Of a stretch of DNA of 64,000 nt, positions 1 through 7,419 are shown in pieces. Every line of letters begins with the position of its first letter. The first letter of the stretch is position 1. The notes below the pieces were generated by a model. The model ran no database searches and was not told the DNA's origin. It saw only the letters and a list, made by a program, of their open reading frames with translations. A program made the translations under genes and the position numbers. Origin of the DNA: Comamonas sp. 26 (GTDB lineage: Bacteria; Pseudomonadota; Gammaproteobacteria; Burkholderiales; Burkholderiaceae_C); the NCBI RefSeq assembly GCF_002754475.1, contig NZ_PEFL01000001.1, positions 1,488,001 to 1,552,000 of the forward strand. Reading direction: 5' to 3'.

Positions 1-597
1 AGCTACGACCCCGGAACCCGCCGCGTGCGCCAGTTGCCAGAATACGGTTTTGACCAGCCTCTGTCTGGCACCGGCGGCAAGCTGACGATTGACTCTGACC
101 GCTTGTTCAACGGCTCACCCGAGCGCTACAACTGGAAGTCGCTGGGCAAGAAGGAGATCTACGTTCCTGCCAATGCGTACAAGGTCCACGCCAATACCGT
201 GAAGTACGCTGATTTGCTCAAGCCCGGCCATGCCAACCCAGATTTCATGCGCTATGAACTGCGCCGCGTCTGGGTGCTGGAAGCTACTCTGAAATCCGGC
301 TATCGCCATATGTACGGCAAGCGCGTTTTGTTCCTTGATGAGGATACGGGCCAGGCAATCATGAGCGATTTCTACGATGCGCGTGGGCAGCTGTGGCAGT
401 CCGGTCTGGTGAACTATTACTACGCGTTTGATGCGAATGTCTGGCATGCCGGCACCAGCTTCTATCACGACCTGAATTCGGGTGCCTATGTGGCCTACAA
501 CCTGTTCCAGGAGCGTCCGCTGGGTCCGATCTTGAACAAGGGGAACCTCGATGCATCCATGTTCACACCTCAGGCGGCTCGTAACGCGGGCAACTGA
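1..597 (+). CDS. DUF1329 domain protein, C-terminal part
   Basis: The frame is open from the left edge, so the start lies outside the window; 198 codons remain before TGA at 595-597. The visible part carries the C-terminal features of DUF1329 proteins: VLFLDEDTGQAIMSDFYDAR, then an aromatic stretch and a YNLFQERPLG-type ending. Members are usually exported outer-membrane-associated proteins of about 450 residues. In Comamonas-like bacteria they often occur beside DUF1302 proteins in steroid or alkane gene clusters. Here the next gene is a hydroxysteroid dehydrogenase, which fits that context. No biochemical role is established. The family call rests on recall of the conserved C-terminus, not on an alignment. 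Confidence 0.8.
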   Translation, partial: SYDPGTRRVRQLPEYGFDQPLSGTGGKLTIDSDRLFNGSPERYNWKSLGKKEIYVPANAYKVHANTVKYADLLKPGHANPDFMRYELRRVWVLEATLKSGYRHMYGKRVLFLDEDTGQAIMSDFYDARGQLWQSGLVNYYYAFDANVWHAGTSFYHDLNSGAYVAYNLFQERPLGPILNKGNLDASMFTPQAARNAGN

Positions 598-668
598 TCA
601 AGCATTAAGATGGTAAAAAGTTTTTGGCCTGCCGTGACGTGGCTACGAGCTTTTTGCCTTTCAAGGTA

Positions 669-692
669 GGAGGCGCTTGCGCCTCCTTTTTT
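669..692 (+). terminator. Rho-independent terminator after the DUF1329 gene
   Basis: A perfect 8-bp stem, GGAGGCGC/GCGCCTCC, with a 2-nt spacer is followed directly by six T. It lies 72 bases after the DUF1329 stop and 54 bases before the dehydrogenase start, so the two genes are probably separate transcription units. Confidence 0.85.
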
Positions 693-746
693 ATGGTCTG
701 AAAAATGGCTCGTTGAGGGCTGAGAAAAAGCAAGAGGAGGCAGGCA

Positions 747-1511
747 ATGGCAAATCGTTTGCAGGGTAAGGTGGCATTGGTCACCGGTGGCGCCAGTGGT
801 GTGGGTCTGGAAGTCGTGAAGCTGCTGCTGGGTGAAGGTGCCAAAGTGGCATTCAGCGACATCAATGAAGCCGTGGGTCAGCAACTGGCAGCTGAGCTGG
901 GTGAGCGCTCCATGTTTGTGCGCCACGATGTGAGCAATGAAGTGGACTGGAAGAACGTCATGGCTGCCGTGCAGCAACGCATGGGCACGCTCAATGTACT
1001 GGTCAACAACGCAGGTATCTTGCTGCCTGGTGATATGGAAACTGGGCGAGTCGAGGACTTTAGTCGCTTGCTCAAGATCAACACCGAATCGGTCTTCCTC
1101 GGCTGCCAGCAAGGGATTGCTGCGATGAAGGAGGCTGGCGGCTCCATCATCAATATGGCGTCAGTGTCGAGCTGGTTGCCGGTTGAGCAATATGCAGGCT
1201 ACAGCGCCAGCAAGGCCGCTGTTTCTGCTCTGACGCGCGCTGCTGCGCTGAACTGCCGCAAGCAGGGCTATGCAATTCGTGTGAACTCCATTCACCCTGA
1301 CGGAATTTATACGCCAATGATGCAGGCCTCTCTGCCCAAGGGTGTGTCAAAGGAGATGGTGCTGCATGACGCCAAGCGCAACCGCGGTGGCCGCGCCTAT
1401 ATGCCTGAGCGCATTGCGCAGCTCGTGCTGTTTCTGGCCAGCGATGAATCCAGTGTCATGAGCGGCAGCGAGCTGCATGCCGATAACTCGATTCTGGGCA
1501 TGGGCCTGTAA
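747..1511 (+). CDS. 3-beta/17-beta-hydroxysteroid dehydrogenase (SDR family)
   Basis: This NAD(H)-dependent short-chain dehydrogenase oxidises 3-beta- and 17-beta-hydroxyl groups of steroids, an early step in testosterone breakdown. The 254-residue product has the Rossmann motif TGGASGVG (13-20), NNAG (87-90) and the catalytic set Ser139, Tyr152, Lys156 (YxxxK). Length and sequence along most of the chain match my memory of the C. testosteroni enzyme, including the SELHADNSILGMGL ending, with scattered substitutions. That is why the call is more specific than SDR. A GAGGAGG ribosome site lies about 8 bases before ATG 747. The gene is monocistronic: terminators flank it on both sides. A different steroid alcohol specificity cannot be excluded from sequence. 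Confidence 0.9.
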   Translation: MANRLQGKVALVTGGASGVGLEVVKLLLGEGAKVAFSDINEAVGQQLAAELGERSMFVRHDVSNEVDWKNVMAAVQQRMGTLNVLVNNAGILLPGDMETGRVEDFSRLLKINTESVFLGCQQGIAAMKEAGGSIINMASVSSWLPVEQYAGYSASKAAVSALTRAAALNCRKQGYAIRVNSIHPDGIYTPMMQASLPKGVSKEMVLHDAKRNRGGRAYMPERIAQLVLFLASDESSVMSGSELHADNSILGMGL

Positions 1512-1550
1512 TTCTGATGTCTCGCTAATGCGGGGTGTGAGTGAAAAACA

Positions 1551-1588
1551 AAAAAGGCCTTGAATTTCTTCAAGGCCTTTTTGTTTTT
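1551..1588. terminator. Bidirectional terminator between dehydrogenase gene and tRNA-Ser
   Basis: The 14-bp inverted repeat AAAAAGGCCTTGAA/TTCAAGGCCTTTTT has a 4-nt loop. It is A-rich on the left and T-rich on the right, so it can end transcripts from both directions: the dehydrogenase on the plus strand and the tRNAs on the minus strand. Confidence 0.85.
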
Positions 1589-1678
1589 GGCGGAGCAGGC
1601 GGGATTCGAACCCGCGGTGGGCTATTAACCCACACACGCTTTCCAGGCGTGCGACTTAAACCACTCATCCACCGCTCC
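1588..1678 (-). tRNA. tRNA-Ser(GGA), copy 1
   Basis: Read on the minus strand, the gene begins GGAGCGGTGGATGAGTGG and ends CTGCTCC-G-CCA. The acceptor stem GGAGCGG pairs with CTGCTCC. The anticodon stem-loop CACGC-CTGGAAA-GCGTG gives anticodon GGA (reads UCC/UCU). There is a long variable arm (TGTGGGTTAATAGCCCAC), as class II tRNAs require, and a T-loop GGGTTCGAATCCC. The CCA is encoded. The gene is identical to copy 2, 66 bases away. Confidence 0.96.
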
Positions 1679-1744
1679 ACGCGATACCGGACTACTTCAT
1701 TTCTGAAGTAAAAAACCAAGTGTGATCAACTTGATTTTAAAACT

Positions 1745-1835
1745 TGGCGGAGCAGGCGGGATTCGAACCCGCGGTGGGCTATTAACCCACACACGCTTTC
1801 CAGGCGTGCGACTTAAACCACTCATCCACCGCTCC
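1745..1835 (-). tRNA. tRNA-Ser(GGA), copy 2
   Basis: The 91 bases are the same as in the neighbouring copy: anticodon GGA, long variable arm, encoded CCA, and an acceptor stem with discriminator G. It is the promoter-proximal copy, because transcription runs leftwards. Copy 1 is probably processed from the same precursor. The short intervening spacer shows no separate promoter that I can support. Confidence 0.96.
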
Positions 1836-1926
1836 GTGTTTGAAGCCGCTATTCTAACCAGAAATTTCGGCATCAAAATGAAAGTGCAGCAAGTTATTTT
1901 CTGCACGCTTCATCACGCGAACGAGA

Positions 1927-2847
1927 TCAGACGCTCTTACCCACTTGCATCATCTTCATGGCGGAAGTGATCAGGCCTGAAACTTCGGTCATGTTGGCAG
2001 GGATGACCAGCGTGGTGTTGGAGTCAGCGGCCACCTTGCTATAGGCTTCCACGGCGCTTTCTGCGACCTTGAGTTGAACAGCCTGTTCGCCGCCGGGCTG
2101 GCGAATGGCCGTGGCAACGCGCTCCAGAGCCTGACCGGTCGCTTCGGCCACGGTGGTGATGGCAGAGGCTTCACCTTGGGCTTTGTTGATGGCGGCCTGC
2201 TTTTCACCTTCAGAGCGAGCGATGAAGGCTTCGCGCTCGCCGGTGGCGATATTGATTTGTTCCTGGCGGCGGCCTTCGGAAGCGGCGATCAGCGCGCGCT
2301 TTTCACGCTCGGCCGTGATCTGGGCTTGCATGGCGCGCAGAATTTCAGCGGGCGGTGTCAGGTCCTTGATTTCATAACGCAGCACCTTGACGCCCCAGTT
2401 CAATGCAGCTTCGTCAATGGCGTTGACGACCTGAGCGTTGATCATGTCGCGCTCTTCAAAGGTTTTGTCCAGTTCCAGCTTACCGATCACGCTGCGCAGC
2501 GAGGTCTGCGCCAGCTGAGTCACGGCCATGATGTAGTTGGACGAGCCGTAGCTGGCGCGCATGGGGTCTGTGACCTGAAAGTACAGAATGCCATCCACCG
2601 TCAGCTGCGTGTTGTCGCGCGTAATACAGACTTGGCTGGGCACATCCAGCGGAATTTCTTTCAGGCTGTGCTTGTAGGCGACGCGATCAACAAAGGGAAT
2701 CAGAAAATTCAGACCGGGGGTGAGGGTGCCTGCGTACTTGCCCAGACGCTCTTTGACCCATGCATGTTGCTGGGGCACGACCTTGATCGAACGCACGATA
2801 AAGATGACGGCAATGATGGCGATGGCGAGAGGAACTGCGTAATCCAT
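1927..2847 (-). CDS. Paraslipin / SPFH (band 7) membrane protein, QmcA-like
   Basis: Stomatin-family scaffolding protein of 306 residues. One N-terminal membrane helix (about 4-22) is followed by the SPFH domain (VVPQQHAWVKERLGKY onwards). Next comes a long charged coiled-coil region rich in E, A, Q, R and K (EREKRALIAASEGRRQEQ; SEGEKQAAINKAQGEA). It ends in a slipin tail. ATG 2847 is preferred over an upstream in-frame ATG at 2895 because GGAGA lies just before it and the shorter start places the membrane helix at the N-terminus. Slipins form oligomers in membrane microdomains and usually pair with NfeD, as here: nfeD lies 101 bases upstream on the same strand. Confidence 0.92.
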   Translation of the reverse strand: MDYAVPLAIAIIAVIFIVRSIKVVPQQHAWVKERLGKYAGTLTPGLNFLIPFVDRVAYKHSLKEIPLDVPSQVCITRDNTQLTVDGILYFQVTDPMRASYGSSNYIMAVTQLAQTSLRSVIGKLELDKTFEERDMINAQVVNAIDEAALNWGVKVLRYEIKDLTPPAEILRAMQAQITAEREKRALIAASEGRRQEQINIATGEREAFIARSEGEKQAAINKAQGEASAITTVAEATGQALERVATAIRQPGGEQAVQLKVAESAVEAYSKVAADSNTTLVIPANMTEVSGLITSAMKMMQVGKSV

Positions 2848-2948
2848 ATTGTCTCCAGCCCTTGTGGGGCGTTGATGTGAAGAAGAGTGTGACATTTTTC
2901 AGCCCTCAGCATAGCCATGCCGGGGCTGAGAAATGTGCTGATTGGGGC

Positions 2949-3374
2949 TCAGACTTTGTCAACAAGAAGGCGGTTGCCCACCACTTCGGCCACGCGGTGT
3001 GGGCCGGGCATGGTCAGTGCGCCGGTACGGCAGATCACGGTCCAGGTGGCACCGCGGTAGCGAACCTGTGCCGTGCCGTCGGAATTCCACTGCTCTACGA
3101 CCACGGTTTCGCCCACATCCATGTTGACATCGCGATTGCTGGAGGCGGGTTGTCTGCGCGGGCTGCGCTTGCGCAGCAGATAGCAGGCGAAGACTGCGCC
3201 AGCGCCCAGCAGGGCTGCAGCCACAATCTGGGTGCTGGTGCTCTGACCAAAGTGGGCACATAGCGCGCCGACAATGGCACCCAGGGCCAGCATGAGGAGG
3301 TAAAAAGTACCGGTCAAAAGCTCTGCAATGACCAGTAAACCTGCAAGCAACCACCACGCGGTGGAATGATCCAT
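2949..3374 (-). CDS. NfeD family membrane protein
   Basis: This is a 141-residue short NfeD. It has two to three hydrophobic helices in the first 65 residues (WWLLAGLLVIAELLTGTFYL; AAALLGAGAVFACYLL) and then a basic linker (RKRSPRR). A C-terminal beta-barrel (OB-like) domain of about 60 residues contains VGETVVVEQWNSDGTAQVRY. The NfeD OB fold is known to accompany SPFH proteins. An AGGAG site precedes ATG 3374. It is first in a two-gene operon with the paraslipin; the shared role is probably membrane-domain organisation or membrane proteostasis. No peptidase domain is present, so this is the short form. Confidence 0.9.
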   Translation of the reverse strand: MDHSTAWWLLAGLLVIAELLTGTFYLLMLALGAIVGALCAHFGQSTSTQIVAAALLGAGAVFACYLLRKRSPRRQPASSNRDVNMDVGETVVVEQWNSDGTAQVRYRGATWTVICRTGALTMPGPHRVAEVVGNRLLVDKV

Positions 3375-3441
3375 ACCTGAGCTCCTGTTTGTGGCTTGTA
3401 TTTAGTGCACCACATTCTGGGTTAAAAACAGCCTGTTTCAA

Positions 3442-3476
3442 AGCCGCAATAAGGATATTCCTTACACTTCGCGGCT
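3442..3476 (+). promoter_or_regulatory. Nested inverted repeat upstream of the decarboxylase
   Basis: An outer stem AGCCGC (3442-3447)/GCGGCT (3471-3476) encloses an inner palindrome TAAGGA-tat-TCCTTA (3450-3464). A T-rich run, gtttcgttttttagg, follows on the plus strand, 38 bases before the decarboxylase ATG. It lies in a divergent intergenic region, so it does not end a known gene. It may be a leader attenuator or an operator. Confidence 0.45.
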
Positions 3477-3514
3477 GTTTCGTTTTTTAGGCCTGATTGG
3501 TACGGAGGCTGTCC

Positions 3515-6025
3515 ATGAAGTTTCGCTTTCCCATTGTCATCATCGACGAAGACTACCGTTCCGAGAACACCTCGGGACTGGGCATTCGCGCCCTTGCTCA
3601 AGCTATTGAGGAAGAGGGCTTTGAGGTTCTGGGTGTGACCAGCTACGGCGATCTCTCGCAGTTCGCTCAGCAGCAAAGCCGCGCCAGTGCCTTTATTTTG
3701 TCGATTGACGACGAGGAATTCCAGCTCGGCGGCGACAAAGATCCCATCATTCACAGCCTGCGCAGCTTCATCGGTGAAGTGCGTCGCAAGAATGAAGATG
3801 TGCCCATCTACATCTACGGTGAGACCAAGACCAGCCGCCACCTGCCCAACGACATTCTGCGTGAGCTGCATGGCTTCATTCACATGTTTGAGGACACCCC
3901 CGAATTTGTGGCCAAGCACATCATCCGCGAAGCCAAGGGCTATCTGGAAGGCGTGCAGCCGCCGTTCTTCAAGGCGCTGCTGGACTATGCCGAAGATGGC
4001 TCCTACAGCTGGCACTGCCCCGGTCACTCGGGCGGCGTGGCGTTTTTGAAGAGCCCTGTGGGCCAGATGTATCACCAGTTCTATGGTGAAAACATGCTGC
4101 GCGCCGACGTCTGCAATGCCGTGGAAGAGCTGGGCCAGCTGCTGGATCACAACGGTGCGATCGGCGAGTCCGAGCGCAACGCCGCGCGCATCTTCAATGC
4201 CGATCACTGCTACTTTGTGACCAACGGCACATCGACTTCCAACAAGATCGTCTGGCACCACACCGTGGCCCCGGGCGACGTGGTGGTGGTGGACCGCAAC
4301 TGCCACAAGTCCATCTTGCACTCCATCATCATGACGGGTGCGATTCCGGTGTTTCTGAAGCCCACACGCAACCACTTCGGCATCATCGGCCCCATCCCGC
4401 AAAGCGAGTTCTCGATCGAGTCCATCCAGGCCAAGATCGCGGCCAACCCGCTGCTCAAGGGCGTGGATGCAAAGACCGTCAAACCTCGCGTGCTGACGCT
4501 GACGCAGTCCACTTACGATGGCGTGCTCTACAACACGGAAACCATCAAGGGCATGCTGGACGGCTATGTGGCCAATCTGCACTTCGATGAGGCATGGTTG
4601 CCCCACGCGGCGTTCCACCCCTTCTATGGCAGCTACCACGCCATGGGCAAGAAGCGTAAGCGCCCCGTGCACTCTGTGGTCTATGCCACCCAGTCCATCC
4701 ACAAGCTGCTGGCCGGTATCAGCCAGGCATCGCATGTGCTGGTGCAGGATTCGCAGACCGAAAAGCTGGATCACCCGCTGTTCAACGAGGCGTACCTGAT
4801 GCACACCTCGACCAGCCCGCAGTACAGCATCATTGCCAGTTGCGACGTGGCTGCCGCCATGATGGAGCCGCCCGGCGGCACTGCGCTGGTGGAAGAGTCG
4901 ATTCTGGAGGCGCTGAACTTCCGCCGCGCCATGCGCAAGGTGGAAGACGAGTTTGGCGACGATGACTGGTGGTTTGAGGTCTGGGGCCCCGAGGCTCTGG
5001 CTGAAGAAGGCGTGGGCCTGGCCCAGGACTGGATCATTCGCGGCAAGCATGCATCGACCAAGACCAAGGCCAAGAAGAGCGGTAAAGAGTTTGACAACTG
5101 GCACGGCTTTGGCGACCTGGCCGACGGCTTCAACATGCTGGACCCCATCAAGTCCACCATCGTCACGCCCGGTCTGGATCTGGACGGCGACTTTGACGAC
5201 ACCGGCATTCCCGCGTCCATCGTCACCAAGTACCTGGCCGAGCACGGCGTGGTGGTTGAAAAGACCGGCCTGTACTCGTTCTTCATCATGTTCACCATCG
5301 GCATCACCAAGGGCCGCTGGAACACCATGCTGACTGCGCTGCAGCAGTTCAAGGACGACTACGACCGCAACCAGCCGCTGGCGCGCATCCTGCCCGAGTT
5401 CATTCAGCAGCACCGCCGCTACGAGCGCATGGGCCTGAAGGACCTGTGCCAGCACGTGCACGAGCTGTACGCCAAGTACGACATTGCGCGCCTGACGACC
5501 GAGATGTATCTCTCGGACCTCAAGCCCACGATGAAGCCCTCGGACGCCTACGCCCACATTGCCCAGCGCAAGACCGAGCGTGTGGAAATCGACAATCTAG
5601 TGGGTCGCACCACCGTGGGTCTGGTCACGCCTTACCCACCGGGCATTCCTTTGCTGATTCCTGGCGAAGTCTTCAATAAGAAGATCGTGGACTATCTGCT
5701 GTTCGCCCGCGAATTCGCCAAGATGGCTCCTGGCTTTGAGACCGATATTCACGGTCTGGTCGAGCTGGAAGGTGAAGACGGCGAAGTGCGTTACTACGCT
5801 GACTGCGTGGCGGAGTCCAGCGTCAACGCCGAGCCTGCGAAGAAGGCTGTGGCGGCGAAAAAGCCTGCAGCCAAGGTGGCTGCTGTAAAGGCTGCTGCTA
5901 AAGAGCTGGCTAAAGCACCGGTCAAGACGCCTGCTAAAACCGCGGTGAAAGCTGCAGCCAAGCCTGCTGCCAAATCGGTGGCCAAGCCAGCCGTTAAAGC
6001 TGTAGCCAAAAAGCCAAGCAAGTAA
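3515..6025 (+). CDS. PLP-dependent Arg/Lys/Orn decarboxylase with H1-like basic tail
   Basis: Fold-type I pyridoxal-phosphate decarboxylase of the prokaryotic ornithine/lysine/arginine family, which converts a basic amino acid to a polyamine (or agmatine) and CO2. An N-terminal receiver-like wing (MKFRFPIVIIDEDYR) precedes the PLP domain with SWHCPGHSGG, TNGTSTSNKIV and the Schiff-base Lys397 in QSIHKLLAG. The canonical protein ends near residue 768. About 66 residues built of AKKPAAK/KTPAK-type units then follow in frame to the TAA. ATG 3515 has GGAGG 6 bases upstream; an in-frame TTG at 3497 is less likely. Which of the three substrates is used cannot be settled by eye. Confidence 0.9.
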   Translation: MKFRFPIVIIDEDYRSENTSGLGIRALAQAIEEEGFEVLGVTSYGDLSQFAQQQSRASAFILSIDDEEFQLGGDKDPIIHSLRSFIGEVRRKNEDVPIYIYGETKTSRHLPNDILRELHGFIHMFEDTPEFVAKHIIREAKGYLEGVQPPFFKALLDYAEDGSYSWHCPGHSGGVAFLKSPVGQMYHQFYGENMLRADVCNAVEELGQLLDHNGAIGESERNAARIFNADHCYFVTNGTSTSNKIVWHHTVAPGDVVVVDRNCHKSILHSIIMTGAIPVFLKPTRNHFGIIGPIPQSEFSIESIQAKIAANPLLKGVDAKTVKPRVLTLTQSTYDGVLYNTETIKGMLDGYVANLHFDEAWLPHAAFHPFYGSYHAMGKKRKRPVHSVVYATQSIHKLLAGISQASHVLVQDSQTEKLDHPLFNEAYLMHTSTSPQYSIIASCDVAAAMMEPPGGTALVEESILEALNFRRAMRKVEDEFGDDDWWFEVWGPEALAEEGVGLAQDWIIRGKHASTKTKAKKSGKEFDNWHGFGDLADGFNMLDPIKSTIVTPGLDLDGDFDDTGIPASIVTKYLAEHGVVVEKTGLYSFFIMFTIGITKGRWNTMLTALQQFKDDYDRNQPLARILPEFIQQHRRYERMGLKDLCQHVHELYAKYDIARLTTEMYLSDLKPTMKPSDAYAHIAQRKTERVEIDNLVGRTTVGLVTPYPPGIPLLIPGEVFNKKIVDYLLFAREFAKMAPGFETDIHGLVELEGEDGEVRYYADCVAESSVNAEPAKKAVAAKKPAAKVAAVKAAAKELAKAPVKTPAKTAVKAAAKPAAKSVAKPAVKAVAKKPSK

Positions 6026-6060
6026 GCAGGCTGGCCGTTTGCGGTCGGCACAGCAGATCA

Positions 6061-6091
6061 AGCCCGAAGTTTCAAGCTTCGGGCTTTTTTC
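6061..6091 (+). terminator. Terminator after the decarboxylase
   Basis: A 9-bp stem AGCCCGAAG/CTTCGGGCT with a 7-nt loop is followed by six T, 36 bases after the decarboxylase stop codon. Confidence 0.88.
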
Positions 6092-6130
6092 TTGTCTGGT
6101 CGGTGCGCGGTTTCGGTGGTGATAGCTAAA

Positions 6131-6220
6131 AAAGATAGCTGCTAGTGATTGTGATCAATGGGTTTAAGCATTAATCAACGTTGAAACCCAATGGGATAAG
6201 TCGCAAGAAGCTATTGATTT
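6131..6220. repeat. Degenerate interspersed palindromic element (copy A)
   Basis: The core AAAGATAGCTGCTAGTGATT at the left end and AAGAAGCTATTGATTT at the right form an imperfect large palindrome. An inner perfect 7-bp pair, TGGGTTT (6159-6165)/AAACCCA (6184-6190), lies inside it. The ATAGCTGCT core recurs in several other gaps of this window. Confidence 0.5.
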
Positions 6221-6235
6221 ATGAGTGAAAAGCAC

Positions 6236-7249
6236 CTATTCCAGCTGAATTTTGGCGTCTCGAATCAGCGTTGCCCAGCTGTTTTGTTCTTTTTGCAGAT
6301 AGTTCGCCGCGTCCTGCATGCTGCCGCCCATGGGCGTGCTGCCTTCGTCCTGCAGCTGCTTGAGCACGGCAGGATCCTGCAAGGCCTTGCTGACCGCAGC
6401 ATTGAGCTTTTTGGCAATCTCGGTATTTGTGTTCTTGGGGGCGACGATCAGCTTCCAGTCCACGGCTTCAAAGCCGGGAAAGCCGGATTCGGCCACGGTG
6501 GGCACGTCGGGCAGTATGGTCAGGCGTTTGGTCGAGCTGACGGCCAGAGCACGCAGGCGTTTGCCCTTGAGCATGGGGTAGACCGCCTGCGGCGTTCCGA
6601 ACATGTAATGCGTTTGCTTGCCCAGCAAGTCCGTGATGGCGGGTGCTGCGCCTTTGTAGGGAATATTGAGCACCTTGATACCGGCCTTGAAGGACAGCAT
6701 TTCGCCCGCCAGATGGCCTACGGTGCCGGTGGAGGCCAGACCTTGCTTGATATTGCCGGGCTCGGCTTTGGCAGCCTTGATCAAATCCTGAATCGACTTC
6801 CATGGCGAATCGGCGGGAACGACCAACACCACGGGCTGGGCCGCTACCAGGGCTACAGGCAGTAGATCCGTCTTGGGGTTGAAGGGCATGCTGGGCAGCA
6901 GGGCGGGGTTGATGGCCAGGTTGGCCGTCTGGCCCAGGCCGAAGGTATAGCCGTCGGACGCTGCCTTGGCCACGGTGTCCAGGCCGATATTGCCGCCCGC
7001 GCCGGGCTTGTTTTCCACCACCATCGTCCAGTGGTTGGCCGTGCTCACGCGCTCGCTGATCAGGCGGGCCACCGCATCGGTGCCGCCACCCGGGGTAAAG
7101 GGTACGACCATGCGAAGTGCTTTGGCAGGCCATGGTGTGGGCTGGGCCAGTGCAGAGCCAGCAGTCATCGCCATCAAGGCTGCAGCAGCAAGCGCCTGAC
7201 GGCGGCTGATGCCAGGTTTTGTGGGGTTGAATAAGGAATGGTGTTTCAT
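6236..7249 (-). CDS. Bug-family tripartite tricarboxylate receptor (periplasmic binding protein)
   Basis: Periplasmic solute-binding protein of 337 residues. A twin-arginine-like leader (ISRRQALAAAALM ... SALAQ) is followed by the family hallmarks LRMVVPFTPGGGTDAVAR and ENKPGAGGNIG, then GNIKQGLASTGTVGHLAGE and NIPYKGAAPAITDLLGKQ. The start at 7249 is chosen because GGAGAC lies upstream and the leader then begins the protein; an upstream in-frame ATG at 7303 adds an unlikely extension. Bug receptors bind carboxylates. It follows the CoA-transferase by 170 bases on the same strand, so it probably captures the acid that the transferase activates. No TctA/TctB membrane genes are nearby. Confidence 0.92.
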   Translation of the reverse strand: MKHHSLFNPTKPGISRRQALAAAALMAMTAGSALAQPTPWPAKALRMVVPFTPGGGTDAVARLISERVSTANHWTMVVENKPGAGGNIGLDTVAKAASDGYTFGLGQTANLAINPALLPSMPFNPKTDLLPVALVAAQPVVLVVPADSPWKSIQDLIKAAKAEPGNIKQGLASTGTVGHLAGEMLSFKAGIKVLNIPYKGAAPAITDLLGKQTHYMFGTPQAVYPMLKGKRLRALAVSSTKRLTILPDVPTVAESGFPGFEAVDWKLIVAPKNTNTEIAKKLNAAVSKALQDPAVLKQLQDEGSTPMGGSMQDAANYLQKEQNSWATLIRDAKIQLE

Positions 7250-7419
7250 GGTCTTGTCTCCTGAGATGTAGAAATTTTGGGTAATAGCCATCCCTGCAGG
7301 CACGGCAAGCGTCCTGTTCCAGGGTTGGGTTGGGGTAGCGCGATGGGTTCGCGCGGTGTTCAGTAACGCGGGGGCGTCAGCGGTGGTTGCAGCATCGGCT
7401 TTTCATGGCCGGTGTTGGC

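Noticed and set aside
1588..1835. Tandem tRNA-Ser genes as the attachment site of an integrated element
   Set aside because: No integrase, phage gene or partial tRNA repeat is seen in the flanking sequence.
1722..1970. Short open frame running through the second tRNA gene
   Set aside because: It overlaps a clear tRNA on the opposite strand and its peptide is the well-known spurious translation of tRNA-Ser genes.
3422..5557. Open frame of about 711 codons on the minus strand opposite the decarboxylase
   Set aside because: It lies antisense to a well-conserved PLP enzyme and its translation has the His/Gln/Val-rich look of a high-GC shadow frame; no domain was recognisable.
5819..6025. Frameshift or assembly error as the source of the decarboxylase tail
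   Set aside because: The tail is in frame, has consistent codon choice and regular AKKPAAK-type spacing, and is followed by a proper terminator.
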